In this document: in pieces, positions 8,412 to 16,132 of the stretch
Position numbering within the stretch: position 1 is the first letter of the stretch
Layout: each line of letters begins with the position of its first letter
Assembly: GCF_018274385.1 (NCBI RefSeq)
Contig: NZ_JAAFYZ010000084.1
Span: 1 to 39,301, forward strand
DNA: 39,301 nucleotides
Origin: Catenulispora pinistramenti
GTDB taxonomy: Bacteria > Actinomycetota > Actinomycetes > Streptomycetales > Catenulisporaceae
Reading direction: 5' to 3'
Translations under genes and position numbers: made by a program
The notes under the pieces: model-generated
The model's input: the letters and a program-made list of their open reading frames with translations, nothing else
Database searches by the model: none
What the model was told of the DNA's origin: nothing

Positions 8412-8456
8412 CCATACGCTCCCTGATTCTCTACTGACCATACGATCGTGTAGTGT
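8412..8456. promoter_or_regulatory. Candidate operator/promoter region of the lipoprotein-conservon operon
   Basis: The 154-nt gap before the lipoprotein gene is richer in A+T than its surroundings. It holds a direct repeat CCATACG (8412-8418 and 8438-8444). It also holds an 8-bp palindrome ACGATCGT (8442-8449) inside an imperfect dyad ACnnnACGATCGTnnnGT, and a TAGTGT (8451-8456) that could serve as a -10. No clear -35 is seen. This is the only gap before the five overlapping or closely spaced genes that follow, so control of the operon probably acts here. Confidence 0.35.
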
Positions 8457-8549
8457 GCAGCGCGTCGCGTACGGTCGCGTGCCGTCCGTGTCCCCCCACG
8501 CAAGGCTCTGGCATGACAAGCGACGAGTGAGCAGAAAGCGCCCCGGTCT

Positions 8550-9755
8550 ATGGCGATAGTGCGTTCGGCGTCCTCTGGACGTCGATACGGGTCCCTCGTG
8601 GCGCGCCTGGCCGCCGTGGTCACCAGCCTGGCGCTGATGGCGGGTTGCTCCTCCGGGGCGGGATCGGCTGCCGCCGGGGCCTTCGTCGCGCCGCCGGTGC
8701 CGATGGCCGAGCCGGGCTCGGCCTCCGAGGGCGACCTGTACATGGTGGTGTGGGACGGCTACGCCGAGAACCAGTGGATCGTGCCGTTCCAGCAGCAGAC
8801 CAACTGCCAGGTGCACGCCGACACCGCCGGCAGTTCCGACGAGATGGTCGCGGACGTCAAGTCCGGACGCTACGACGTGGTCTCCGCCTCGGGGGACGCC
8901 AGCCTGCGGATGATAGCCAGCGGGGACGTCGCCCCCGTCGACGTCTCCAAGGTCCCCAACTACGCGCAGATCTACCCGGGCCTGAAAGACCGGCCCTGGA
9001 ACTCGGTGAACGGCGTGCCCTACGGGATCCCCCAGGGCCGCGGCGCGAACGTCCTGATCTACAACAAGAACAAGATGGCGCCGCCGACCTCGCTGGGCGC
9101 GGTGTTCAACCCCGACCCCTCGGCGGCCGGGCACGTGTCGGTCTACGACTCACCGATCACCATCGCCGACGCCGCGCTGTACCTGATGAGCAGCCAGTCG
9201 GCGCTGGGTATCAAGAACCCTTACGAGCTGGACAAGAACCAGTTCGACGCGGTCGTCGCGCTGCTGACCAAGCAGCGCGCCGCGGTCGGTGACTACTGGC
9301 CCGACACCGCCGACCAGGAGGCCGCCTTCGCCAAGGGCGCGGACACCATCGGCACCGGCTGGCAGGTGGTCGTCAACAGTCTGCAGAACGCCGGACACGG
9401 GGAGATCGCCACCGCCACGCCGACCGAGGGCAGCACCGGGTGGTCCGACACCTGGATGGTGAGCGCCACGGCGAAGGATCTGACCTGCACCTATGAGTGG
9501 CTGAACTACATCTCCTCGCCGACCGTCAACGCGCAGGTGGCCCAGTGGGCCGGGGAGGCCCCGGCGAACTCGCAGGCCTGCGCCAAGACCACCGACCCCA
9601 AGTTCTGCGCCGCCTACCACGCCGACGACGAGTCCTACTGGAAGAACATCTGGTTCTGGACCACGCCCAGCGCGCGCTGTGGGGACGGAAGCGACCGTAC
9701 GTGCGTGCCCTACTCGCAGTGGGTGGCGGCCTGGAACCGGATCAAACACCAATGA
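8550..9755 (+). CDS. PotD-like extracellular solute-binding lipoprotein
   Basis: The product (401 residues) is an ABC-type solute-binding protein anchored as a lipoprotein. It has a basic N-terminus, a hydrophobic stretch (about 18-30) and the lipobox LMAGC with the lipidated Cys at 33. The mature part resembles spermidine/putrescine-binding proteins: LYMVVWDGYAENQWIVPFQQ at the start, VPYGIPQGRGANVLIYN in the first lobe, and a C-terminal EWLNYISSPTVNAQVAQWAG followed by APANSQA, typical of PotD. No permease or ATPase gene is near. Its TGA (9753-9755) overlaps an in-frame ATG of cvnA as ATGA. The context suggests ligand sensing for the conservon rather than transport; that is inference. The ligand may be a polyamine or another small cation, which is unproven. 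Confidence 0.85.
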   Translation: MAIVRSASSGRRYGSLVARLAAVVTSLALMAGCSSGAGSAAAGAFVAPPVPMAEPGSASEGDLYMVVWDGYAENQWIVPFQQQTNCQVHADTAGSSDEMVADVKSGRYDVVSASGDASLRMIASGDVAPVDVSKVPNYAQIYPGLKDRPWNSVNGVPYGIPQGRGANVLIYNKNKMAPPTSLGAVFNPDPSAAGHVSVYDSPITIADAALYLMSSQSALGIKNPYELDKNQFDAVVALLTKQRAAVGDYWPDTADQEAAFAKGADTIGTGWQVVVNSLQNAGHGEIATATPTEGSTGWSDTWMVSATAKDLTCTYEWLNYISSPTVNAQVAQWAGEAPANSQACAKTTDPKFCAAYHADDESYWKNIWFWTTPSARCGDGSDRTCVPYSQWVAAWNRIKHQ

Positions 9756-9784
9756 CCGCACGGGGCAAGGGAGGCGGTGCGGAC

Positions 9785-12700
9785 ATGACGCAGAGCTCGG
9801 GCGCCGACGTCGCCAACACCACCAAGACCGGGATCCGCGCCCGGCTGCCGTTCCGGCGCCGCATGGACCTGCTGGTCATCCTGCCCACCGTGGCCATGGC
9901 CGCGCTGATGACCCCGGTCGCGGTCCACGAGGTGGACGTGGCCGGCCAGTGGAACTCGGCGGCCGACTTCCTGTCCTCGTCCAAGTCCGTCAGCCAGCTG
10001 ATCCAGGACCTGTCGGTGGAGCGCGACAAGGCCCAGGCGGCGATGAGCGGCGACCCGGACAAGGTGGCGCAGTACACGGCCGCCATCGGCACCACCGACT
10101 CCCAGGTCCAGCAGGTCACCTCGGACTACGGCAGCAGCGCCACGCCGACCCTGACCGCCGCCCTGGCCGCCGTCTCCGACCTGAGCTACGTGCGCGAACT
10201 GCCGGCCACCGAGGGCATGTCGCAGAACTATGTGCTGCAGGCCCACGTCCAACAGTTGGTCGACACCGTGTACGGGGCCATCGACTCGCAGATGGTCTCG
10301 GCGCTGGACTTCGGCGGGCACGCGGCCGACGGCGGTCCGGCCGCCTCGCTGGAGTCCGAGCTGTCCGCGCTGTACTCCGGCGACATGGCCGAGAGCCAGC
10401 GCGAGGCCTCGCTCACCGCCTTCGCCTCCGGCCCCACCGAGTTCAACGCCGGTGAGGAGTACGCCACCGCGCTGCGCTGGGACCAGGTCGCGCAGGTGCA
10501 GTTCGGGCTGGTGCAGCAGTCCACCGCGGCCTCGGACCGCAACGCCATCGCCGACCTGCTCCGCTCGGCGCAGGCCGAGGTCTTCCGCGGCTACCAGGAC
10601 CGCGCCGAGGCCATGTACGGCCTGGCCTTCGACCCGATCCGCGGGGTCAGCGGCGCCACCCAGGTCAACCCGCAGACCATCCAGACCCTGAGCGACCGCA
10701 CGTCGCTGACCGCGGCCTTCGAGACCGCGTCCAACTCCCGGGCCGGGGCCGAGGCCCAGATCACCGACCGGATCATCGGCCTGGCCCGGGACAACGCCCA
10801 GCAGGCCGAGCTCACCGTGGCGCTGCTGATCGGCATCGGGGTGCTGGCCGCCGGCGGGCTGATGGTGCTGTCCGGACTGATCCGCAGATCCGTGGTGCGG
10901 CCGGTGCTGGCGCTGACCCGGGCCGCCACCCGCGTCGCCCGCGCCGCCGCGGCCGATCTGGAACGGGTCACCGACGAGGACCTCGGCGAGCGCGGTGAGC
11001 TGCCGGAGTTCGAGGCCATCCCGGTGCCGACCGACGACGAGCTCGGCGACCTGGCGCTGGCGTTCAACAAGGTGCAGGAGACCGCGCTGCTGATGCTGGA
11101 GCGGCAGGTCACCATCCGGCGCAACACCGCGGAGATGTTCGGCAACGTCGGGCACCGGATCCACAACCTCACCGGACGCCAGCTGTCGATCATCGACCAG
11201 GTGGAGCGGACCGAGACCGATCCGACGCTGCTGGACCGGCTCTACCGCATCGACCACCTCGCGGTGCGCTTGCAGCGCGGTGCCGACAGCCTGATCCTGC
11301 TCTCCGGCGAGCGCGAGGCCAACATCTCCGGCGCGCCGATGCGGCTCACCGACGTGGTGCGCTCGGCCGTCGGCCGCGTCGAGGGCTACCAGCGGGTGGT
11401 GCTGATCGCCGAGGACGACGCCATGGTCGCGCCCTCGGCGGTCGGCGACCTGACGCTGATGGTCGCCGAACTCGTGGAGAACGCGGTGTCGTTCTCCCCG
11501 GCCAGCCAGCGGGTGGAGATCGCGGTCGGGCTGTCGGCGCGCGGGTTCGTGATCGAGATCGTGGACCGCGGGATGGGCATGTCGCCGGAGCAGATGGCGC
11601 AGGAGAACGCGCGCCTGGTGCGCCGCGAGCGCCTGGACCTGGCGCCGACCCGGGTACTGGGCCTGTTCGTGGTGGGCCGGCTGTCGGTGCGGACCGGTGC
11701 GGCCGTGGAACTGTCGGCGACGGCAGGCGGCGGGACCACGGCGCGGGTGTACGTGCCCGGATTCCTGCTGGCCGGGCCGGTGGCCGAGACGGCCGGGACG
11801 GCTGGGACGCGGGCCCCGCGCGGAGACGCCGCCGAGGCCGCCGCGACGGGGACGCCGGGTGCGGCCGCCGCGCCGGCCGGCAACGGGGTGCCGACGTTGC
11901 CCTCCGGCCCGATGCTGCCCTCCAGCCCAGCCCAGGCGCATGCTCAGGCGCTGGAGACGCGCGGGCGGCCGCCGCTGACGCCGGCGCAGCCGATGCACGT
12001 CCCGGAGCCTTCGCCGGCTGCGGAGTCGGCGCCCGCTGGATTCGGCTCCGGCGCCGGGTTCGGTCCTGGTTCTGGTTCGGGTTCGGCCCCCGCGCTGCCG
12101 CCGGGGGCTGAGGGTCTGCCTCGGCGGGTGCCCGGGGCGTCGCAGCCGGGGGAGGCGTTCAGCCTGCCGACACCGAATACACCGTTCGACGGGTACGCCG
12201 CCGGTCCGGCCGCTGCCGGGCAGGCCGGTGCGCACGCCGCCCCGTATCCGGCGGCTGATCCGGCCGGGGTGAACCCGGCTGGGGTGAACCCGGCCGGGGC
12301 GAACGCCGCCGGAACCGGTGGCGCATCCGGGTCGCCGTCGTTCCAGACCTTTGACCGGGCTGCGGCTGACGCGCAGTCCGGCCCGCCTTCCTACCAACCG
12401 CGACCGTCCCAGCCGCCGACCGCCGGACCGGAGAACTCCTCGCTCCAGGTGTCCGGCTTCGACGCGCTCGGCCAGCCGGGGGCGACCGACGCCCCGGGCG
12501 GCCGCTACTCGCTCGGCCCGCTGGCGCCGGTGCCGCCCGAAGGACCCGGCCGGCGGCGCGCGCTGTCCGGCGGCGACGTCCAGCAGCAGCCGCATCAGCC
12601 GGTGCCCGAGCCGCGCCGGGAGACCGAGATGCTGCCGGTGCGCCGGCCGCGGGCGGTGCCGCCGCCATCGAATTCCCAGGCGACGGCTTCTCCCCAGGCG

Positions 12701-13051
12701 GCGGCTCCCCAGGCGGCGACCCCACCGGCCGCCGCGGCCTCCGCGTCCCCGGTCGCCGCGCCCCCGCCCAGCGCCACCGCCCCGCAGCCTTCCGACGGAG
12801 CCCTGCCCCGCCGAGTCCGCAAGACGCCCTCGCACCCGGACTGGCCGACCAGCCAGATCTCCGCGGTGACCGAGGGGCCGGCCCAGCAGCAGGACGCGCG
12901 GGCCGTGCGGGACGCGTTGCAGGAGTTCGAGGCGGGAGTGGAACGAGCGAACCGCGACAGCGCCGAACAGACGACGCAGCTGCCGACCCGCCGGCAGGCG
13001 GCCCGCCACGCGGGCCCGGCCACGCCGCAGCGGGACGGGGAAGACCAATAG
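9785..13051 (+). CDS. cvnA: Conservon sensor histidine kinase-like protein CvnA
   Basis: The product (1088 residues) is the membrane sensor of a conservon, a Streptomyces-type system in which CvnA works with CvnB, C and D at the membrane. Layout: transmembrane helix at about 27-48; an extracellular nitrate/nitrite-sensing-type helical domain (NIT; LIQDLSVERDKAQAAMSG near the start); a second transmembrane helix (about 341-363); a HAMP linker; a DHp-like segment with VGHRIHNL (His-457 is the likely equivalent of the phospho-acceptor); and an HATPase domain with ELVENAV (Asn-566) and DRGMGMS (about 594-600). A Pro/Ala/Gly-rich, probably disordered tail of about 425 residues follows. I chose ATG 9785 because AGGGAGG lies 10 nt upstream; ATG 9752 overlaps the lipoprotein stop and would add 11 residues. 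Confidence 0.88.
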   Translation: MTQSSGADVANTTKTGIRARLPFRRRMDLLVILPTVAMAALMTPVAVHEVDVAGQWNSAADFLSSSKSVSQLIQDLSVERDKAQAAMSGDPDKVAQYTAAIGTTDSQVQQVTSDYGSSATPTLTAALAAVSDLSYVRELPATEGMSQNYVLQAHVQQLVDTVYGAIDSQMVSALDFGGHAADGGPAASLESELSALYSGDMAESQREASLTAFASGPTEFNAGEEYATALRWDQVAQVQFGLVQQSTAASDRNAIADLLRSAQAEVFRGYQDRAEAMYGLAFDPIRGVSGATQVNPQTIQTLSDRTSLTAAFETASNSRAGAEAQITDRIIGLARDNAQQAELTVALLIGIGVLAAGGLMVLSGLIRRSVVRPVLALTRAATRVARAAAADLERVTDEDLGERGELPEFEAIPVPTDDELGDLALAFNKVQETALLMLERQVTIRRNTAEMFGNVGHRIHNLTGRQLSIIDQVERTETDPTLLDRLYRIDHLAVRLQRGADSLILLSGEREANISGAPMRLTDVVRSAVGRVEGYQRVVLIAEDDAMVAPSAVGDLTLMVAELVENAVSFSPASQRVEIAVGLSARGFVIEIVDRGMGMSPEQMAQENARLVRRERLDLAPTRVLGLFVVGRLSVRTGAAVELSATAGGGTTARVYVPGFLLAGPVAETAGTAGTRAPRGDAAEAAATGTPGAAAAPAGNGVPTLPSGPMLPSSPAQAHAQALETRGRPPLTPAQPMHVPEPSPAAESAPAGFGSGAGFGPGSGSGSAPALPPGAEGLPRRVPGASQPGEAFSLPTPNTPFDGYAAGPAAAGQAGAHAAPYPAADPAGVNPAGVNPAGANAAGTGGASGSPSFQTFDRAAADAQSGPPSYQPRPSQPPTAGPENSSLQVSGFDALGQPGATDAPGGRYSLGPLAPVPPEGPGRRRALSGGDVQQQPHQPVPEPRRETEMLPVRRPRAVPPPSNSQATASPQAAAPQAATPPAAAASASPVAAPPPSATAPQPSDGALPRRVRKTPSHPDWPTSQISAVTEGPAQQQDARAVRDALQEFEAGVERANRDSAEQTTQLPTRRQAARHAGPATPQRDGEDQ

Positions 13052-13063
13052 GAGGACGACACC

Positions 13064-13561
13064 ATGATCGGCTCTAATAGTGCCGCCCCGTGGGAGAGCG
13101 AAGATCAGCGGCTCGCAGCCGACGCCGCGGACTTCACGTGGATGGTCGCCCGGTTCGCCAACGAGACCGCCGGCGTGGTCGACGCCATCGCGGTCTCGTC
13201 CGACGGGCTGTTGATCGCCGTCTCGCGCCCGCAGGACCCGGGGTCCTCCGAGCGGCTGGCCGCCGTGGTCTCCGGGATGACTTCCCTGGCCGCCGGCGCC
13301 GGCGGCAACTACGGCCTGGGCGCGCTGAACAAGGTCATCATCGACATGGAGGGCGGCTACCTGCTGATCACCCGGATCGGCAGCGGCGCGGTGCTCGGCG
13401 CGGTCACCACGGCCGACGCCAAGCTGGCCAACGTCGCCTACGAGATGACGCTGTTCGCCAACCGGGTCGGCGCGGTGCTGAGCCCGGCGCTGATCATCGA
13501 GCTGAAGAACACCGTCGGCATGGGCGTCCCCGCACGCAGGCCAGGTGGTGGGCAGGGGTGA
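13064..13561 (+). CDS. cvnB: Roadblock/LC7-domain protein CvnB
   Basis: The product (165 residues) is the roadblock/LC7 member of the conservon, a fold related to MglB that regulates small GTPases. The sequence has the usual pattern: FTWMVARFANETAGVVDAIAVSSDG, then SGMTSLAAGAGGNYGLGALNKVIIDMEGGYLLITRIG, then VLGAVTTADAKLANVAYEM. These are the alternating strands and helices of the fold. GGAGG (13051-13055) lies 8 nt before the ATG and overlaps the cvnA stop. Its own stop overlaps the GTG start of cvnC (GTGA), so the pair are translationally coupled. In known conservons CvnB acts between the sensor and the GTPase CvnD. Confidence 0.93.
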   Translation: MIGSNSAAPWESEDQRLAADAADFTWMVARFANETAGVVDAIAVSSDGLLIAVSRPQDPGSSERLAAVVSGMTSLAAGAGGNYGLGALNKVIIDMEGGYLLITRIGSGAVLGAVTTADAKLANVAYEMTLFANRVGAVLSPALIIELKNTVGMGVPARRPGGGQG

Positions 13562-13983
13562 CCGAACCGGGCCGGGCGGGCCCCGCCGAGCAGGGCCGCC
13601 GCGACGCCGTCGAGCAGGTCTCGGCGGTGCGTCCGTTCCTGCTCACCGAGGGCCGGGTGGTCGACGGCGAACAGGCGCTGCCGATGGAGACCCAGCTGGT
13701 CGCCACCCCCGAGGCGCTGGCCCAGCTGGAGCAGCCGCACCTGGCCTTCGAACGCCGCGCCATCATCGAGACCTGCCGCGTCCCGGTCTCCCTGGCCGAG
13801 CTGGCCGCCCGCCTGAAGCTGCACTTGAACGTGGTCCGCGTCCTGGTGGGCGACCTGCACACACGACAGCTGCTGACCGTCCACGTCCCCCGCGCGGCCG
13901 GCGGCTCGGATCTGGACATCTTGAGAAGGGTGATCGATGGCCTCCGCGCAATACACACGTCAGGCGGGCCCGGCCATGACTGA
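13558..13983 (+). CDS. cvnC: DUF742 protein CvnC
   Basis: The product (141 residues) is the DUF742 component of the conservon. The start GTG at 13558 overlaps the cvnB stop (GTGA), giving VTEPGRAGPAEQ; a longer reading from 13090 in the same frame would run inside cvnB and is rejected. Recognisable parts are VRPFLLTEGRV, METQLVAT and FERRAIIETCRVPVSLAELAARLKLHLNVVRVLVGDL. The last is a winged helix-like segment ending in LLTVHVP, typical of DUF742. The C-terminus overlaps cvnD by 47 nt. Its biochemical role within conservons is not well known; it is thought to bind the partner proteins. Confidence 0.9.
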   Translation: MTEPGRAGPAEQGRRDAVEQVSAVRPFLLTEGRVVDGEQALPMETQLVATPEALAQLEQPHLAFERRAIIETCRVPVSLAELAARLKLHLNVVRVLVGDLHTRQLLTVHVPRAAGGSDLDILRRVIDGLRAIHTSGGPGHD

Positions 13984-14560
13984 AGCCACCCCCACGGCGA
14001 CGGCCGTCCGGCCGCCGCAGCCGGTGAAGATGGTGATCTCCGGCGGCTTCGGCGTGGGCAAGACCACCGCCATCGGGGCGGTCAGCGAGATCGAGCCGCT
14101 CACCACCGAGGCCGCCATCACCGAGGTGGCGGCGGGCGTGGACGACACCAGCCTGACCCCGCGCAAGACCACCACCACGGTCGCGATGGACTTCGGCTGC
14201 CTGACCCTGGACCCCACGCTGAAGCTGTACATCTTCGGCACCCCGGGCCAGGACCGCTTCGGCTTCATGTGGAAGGACGTCACGGCCGGCGCCCTCGGCG
14301 CGCTGGTGGTCGTCGACTCCCGGCGCCTGGACGAGTGTTTCCCGGCGGTGGACTACTTCGAGCGCGAGGGGACCCCGTTCGCGATAGCGGTGAACGCCTT
14401 CGACGGGGTGCTCTCGCACTCGCTGCCCGCGGTGCGGTCGGCGCTGGACGTGGCACCGGAGGTGCCGGTGGTGGCATTCGACGCCCGCAGCGCGGATTCG
14501 GTGCGGGAATCGCTGATTGTCGTGCTCGAACATGCCTTGATGCGGGCCCGGGGGTATTAG
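13937..14560 (+). CDS. cvnD: Conservon small GTPase CvnD
   Basis: The product (207 residues) is a Ras-like small GTPase, the output element of conservons. The P-loop GGFGVGKTT lies at about residues 36-44, followed by TTTVAMDFG (switch I region), FGTPGQDRFGFMW (the DxxG-like Switch II, here TPGQD) and VNAFDGV, where NxxD-type specificity is expected. The ATG at 13937 is supported by AGAAGGG 6 nt upstream; ATG 13976 is a second candidate, overlapping the cvnC stop. The 47-nt overlap with cvnC indicates coupled translation. Several Streptomyces conservons carry a fifth gene for a cytochrome P450. None follows here; the next gene is rtcB, 93 nt downstream. Confidence 0.92.
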   Translation: MASAQYTRQAGPAMTEATPTATAVRPPQPVKMVISGGFGVGKTTAIGAVSEIEPLTTEAAITEVAAGVDDTSLTPRKTTTTVAMDFGCLTLDPTLKLYIFGTPGQDRFGFMWKDVTAGALGALVVVDSRRLDECFPAVDYFEREGTPFAIAVNAFDGVLSHSLPAVRSALDVAPEVPVVAFDARSADSVRESLIVVLEHALMRARGY

Positions 14561-14586
14561 GGGCCGCAAATCCTGTTGCCCGCACC

Positions 14587-14628
14587 CGCGTTCGCATGGC
14601 GTCATAGTTCCCGTCATCAACGAACGCG
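14587..14628. promoter_or_regulatory. Inverted repeat before rtcB
   Basis: CGCGTTCG (14587-14594) is complementary to CGAACGCG (14621-14628) across 26 nt. A second pair, TTCGCAT (14591-14597) and ATGCGAA (14630-14636), gives an alternative fold. The structure lies between cvnD and rtcB and could be an mRNA hairpin or a binding site. Confidence 0.35.
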
Positions 14629-14653
14629 AATGCGAATGAGGCTGGGTAGAAGC

Positions 14654-15862
14654 ATGTACACGACAGTTCCCGGACCGACCGAGCAGAGCTCGCCGATCCG
14701 GATGTGGGCCGAACCGGAGTCTGTGGAGCCGCAGGCGCTGGAACAGCTCCGAAACGTCGCCGCGCTGCCCTGGACCCACGGCGTCGCCGTGATGCCCGAC
14801 GTGCACCGGGGGATCGGGGCGACGGTCGGGTCCGTCATCGCGATGAAGGGTGCTGTCTCGCCGGCCGCGGTCGGGGTCGACATCGGCTGCGGGATGTCCG
14901 CGGTCAAGACCTCGCTGGTCGCCGATCAACTGCCGGACGATCTCAGTAAGCTGCGGACCCGGATCGAGCAGGCGGTGCCGGTCGGGCGGGGCGTGCACCA
15001 CAAGGACGTGCGGCTGGAGGCGGTGCAGGAGCCCGGCGCGAAGAAGCCGCTGCGGGGCTGGCACGAGTTCTGGCAGGGCTTCGACGAGCTCGAGCGCACC
15101 GTCACGCGGGGCAAGCGGGGCCGGGTCTCGGAGCAGATGGGGACGCTCGGGGGCGGGAACCACTTCCTCGAGGTGAACCTGGACGCGCAGGGCGGCGTGT
15201 GGCTGATGCTGCACTCCGGCTCCCGGGGCATCGGGAACCAGCTGGCCGCGCACCACATCGAGGTGGCCCGCACGCTCCCGCAGAACCAGGACCTGCCGGA
15301 CCCGGACCTCGCGGTCTTCCTCGCGGACACCCCGCAGATGGCCGCCTACCGGCGCGACCTGTTCTGGGCGCAGGAGTACGCGCGGCGGAACCGGGCCGTG
15401 ATGCTGTGGCTGTTCGCCGAGGTGCTGCGCAAGGAGTTCCCGAAGGTCACCTTCGACAAGGCCATCTCCTGCCACCACAACTACGTGGCGGAGGAGACCT
15501 ACGACGGCGTCGAGGTCCTGGTCACCCGCAAGGGAGCGATCCGGGCTGGCGGCGGGGACCTCGGCATCATCCCGGGGTCGATGGGCACCGGTTCCTACAT
15601 CGTGCGCGGTCTGGGCAACGCCGCGGCGTTCAACTCGGCCTCGCACGGGGCCGGCCGGCTGATGAGCCGGAACCAGGCCCGCAAGCAGTTCACCGTCGAG
15701 GACCTGAAGAAGCAGACCAAGGGCGTCGAGTGCCGGAAGGACCCCGGCGTCGTGGACGAGATCCCCGGCGCGTACAAGGACATCCGGTCGGTCATGGCGC
15801 GGCAGACCGACCTGGTGGAGATCGTCGCCGAGCTCAAGCAGGTGGTCTGCGTCAAGGGCTGA
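14654..15862 (+). CDS. rtcB: RNA ligase RtcB
   Basis: The product (402 residues) is the GTP- and Mn2+-dependent ligase that joins RNA 2',3'-cyclic phosphate or 3'-phosphate ends to 5'-OH ends, acting in RNA repair. All key positions known from E. coli RtcB are visible: Asp-76 and Cys-79 (DIGC), His-170 (GGNHFLE), His-187 (HSGSRGIG), His-275/Asn-276 (CHHNYV), PGSM (307-310) and the GMP-accepting His-331 in SHGAGRLMSR. The start ATG 14654 aligns these numbers with the family; upstream in-frame ATGs at 14630 and 14636 are possible. No RtcA, RtcR or archease gene is adjacent. The gene follows the conservon by 93 nt and ends in a strong terminator. Confidence 0.95.
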   Translation: MYTTVPGPTEQSSPIRMWAEPESVEPQALEQLRNVAALPWTHGVAVMPDVHRGIGATVGSVIAMKGAVSPAAVGVDIGCGMSAVKTSLVADQLPDDLSKLRTRIEQAVPVGRGVHHKDVRLEAVQEPGAKKPLRGWHEFWQGFDELERTVTRGKRGRVSEQMGTLGGGNHFLEVNLDAQGGVWLMLHSGSRGIGNQLAAHHIEVARTLPQNQDLPDPDLAVFLADTPQMAAYRRDLFWAQEYARRNRAVMLWLFAEVLRKEFPKVTFDKAISCHHNYVAEETYDGVEVLVTRKGAIRAGGGDLGIIPGSMGTGSYIVRGLGNAAAFNSASHGAGRLMSRNQARKQFTVEDLKKQTKGVECRKDPGVVDEIPGAYKDIRSVMARQTDLVEIVAELKQVVCVKG

Positions 15863-15900
15863 CGCCGGCCGCGGGCCGGGCCGACCCCGGGCCGCACGAA

Positions 15901-15935
15901 ACCCCGTCCCCTCGAACACCACGAGGGGGCGGGGT
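15901..15935 (+). terminator. Rho-independent terminator of rtcB
   Basis: A 14-bp stem (15901-15914 with 15922-15935, one G-T wobble) closes a 7-nt loop (AACACCA) and is followed by TTTT in the right arm extension. It starts 38 nt after the rtcB stop. Confidence 0.85.
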
Positions 15936-16021
15936 TTTCGCCTGTTTTCCCCAGGTCGACAACCGTGGCTGCCTTCGATTGCCAGGATCATGTACTGTCA
16001 CTCCGTACGAATTCCGCCCCT

Positions 16022-16039
16022 CAGCCTGACAGGCTGTCA
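16022..16039. promoter_or_regulatory. Palindromic operator candidate upstream of ald
   Basis: TGACA-GGC-TGTCA (16027-16039) is a perfect dyad 93 nt before the ald start. It overlaps a second perfect dyad CAGCC-TGACA-GGCTG (16022-16036). Size and symmetry fit a dimeric regulator site. In mycobacteria ald is controlled by the Lrp-type activator AldR, but no known site can be assigned here. Confidence 0.45.
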
Positions 16040-16132
16040 ACCGATCCGGCCGGTCACGCAGAGATACACTCGCACAGCCGGGGCCGACAGCGAGGTCGGC
16101 GTCGTACCGAACCGAACGAAGGACTGGTCGCC

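Noticed and set aside
6700-8559. A 619-codon frame on the plus strand and a 637-codon frame on the minus strand (6830-8743)
   Set aside because: Both overlie the alanine symporter gene, which is fully supported; the shadow products are Arg/Pro/Gly- or His/Gln-rich.
9710-13048. A 1112-codon open frame on the minus strand
   Set aside because: It is the antisense of cvnA. Its sequence is Arg/Gly/His-rich as expected for antisense of G+C-rich coding DNA, and cvnA has clear domain motifs.
14576-14653. Longer RtcB start (TTG 14576)
   Set aside because: It adds basic residues not in the family. ATG 14654 aligns catalytic residues with E. coli numbering.
15965-16132. Longer alanine dehydrogenase start
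   Set aside because: The added 56 residues cross the promoter region and palindrome; ATG 16133 has a ribosome site and gives the usual 371 residues.
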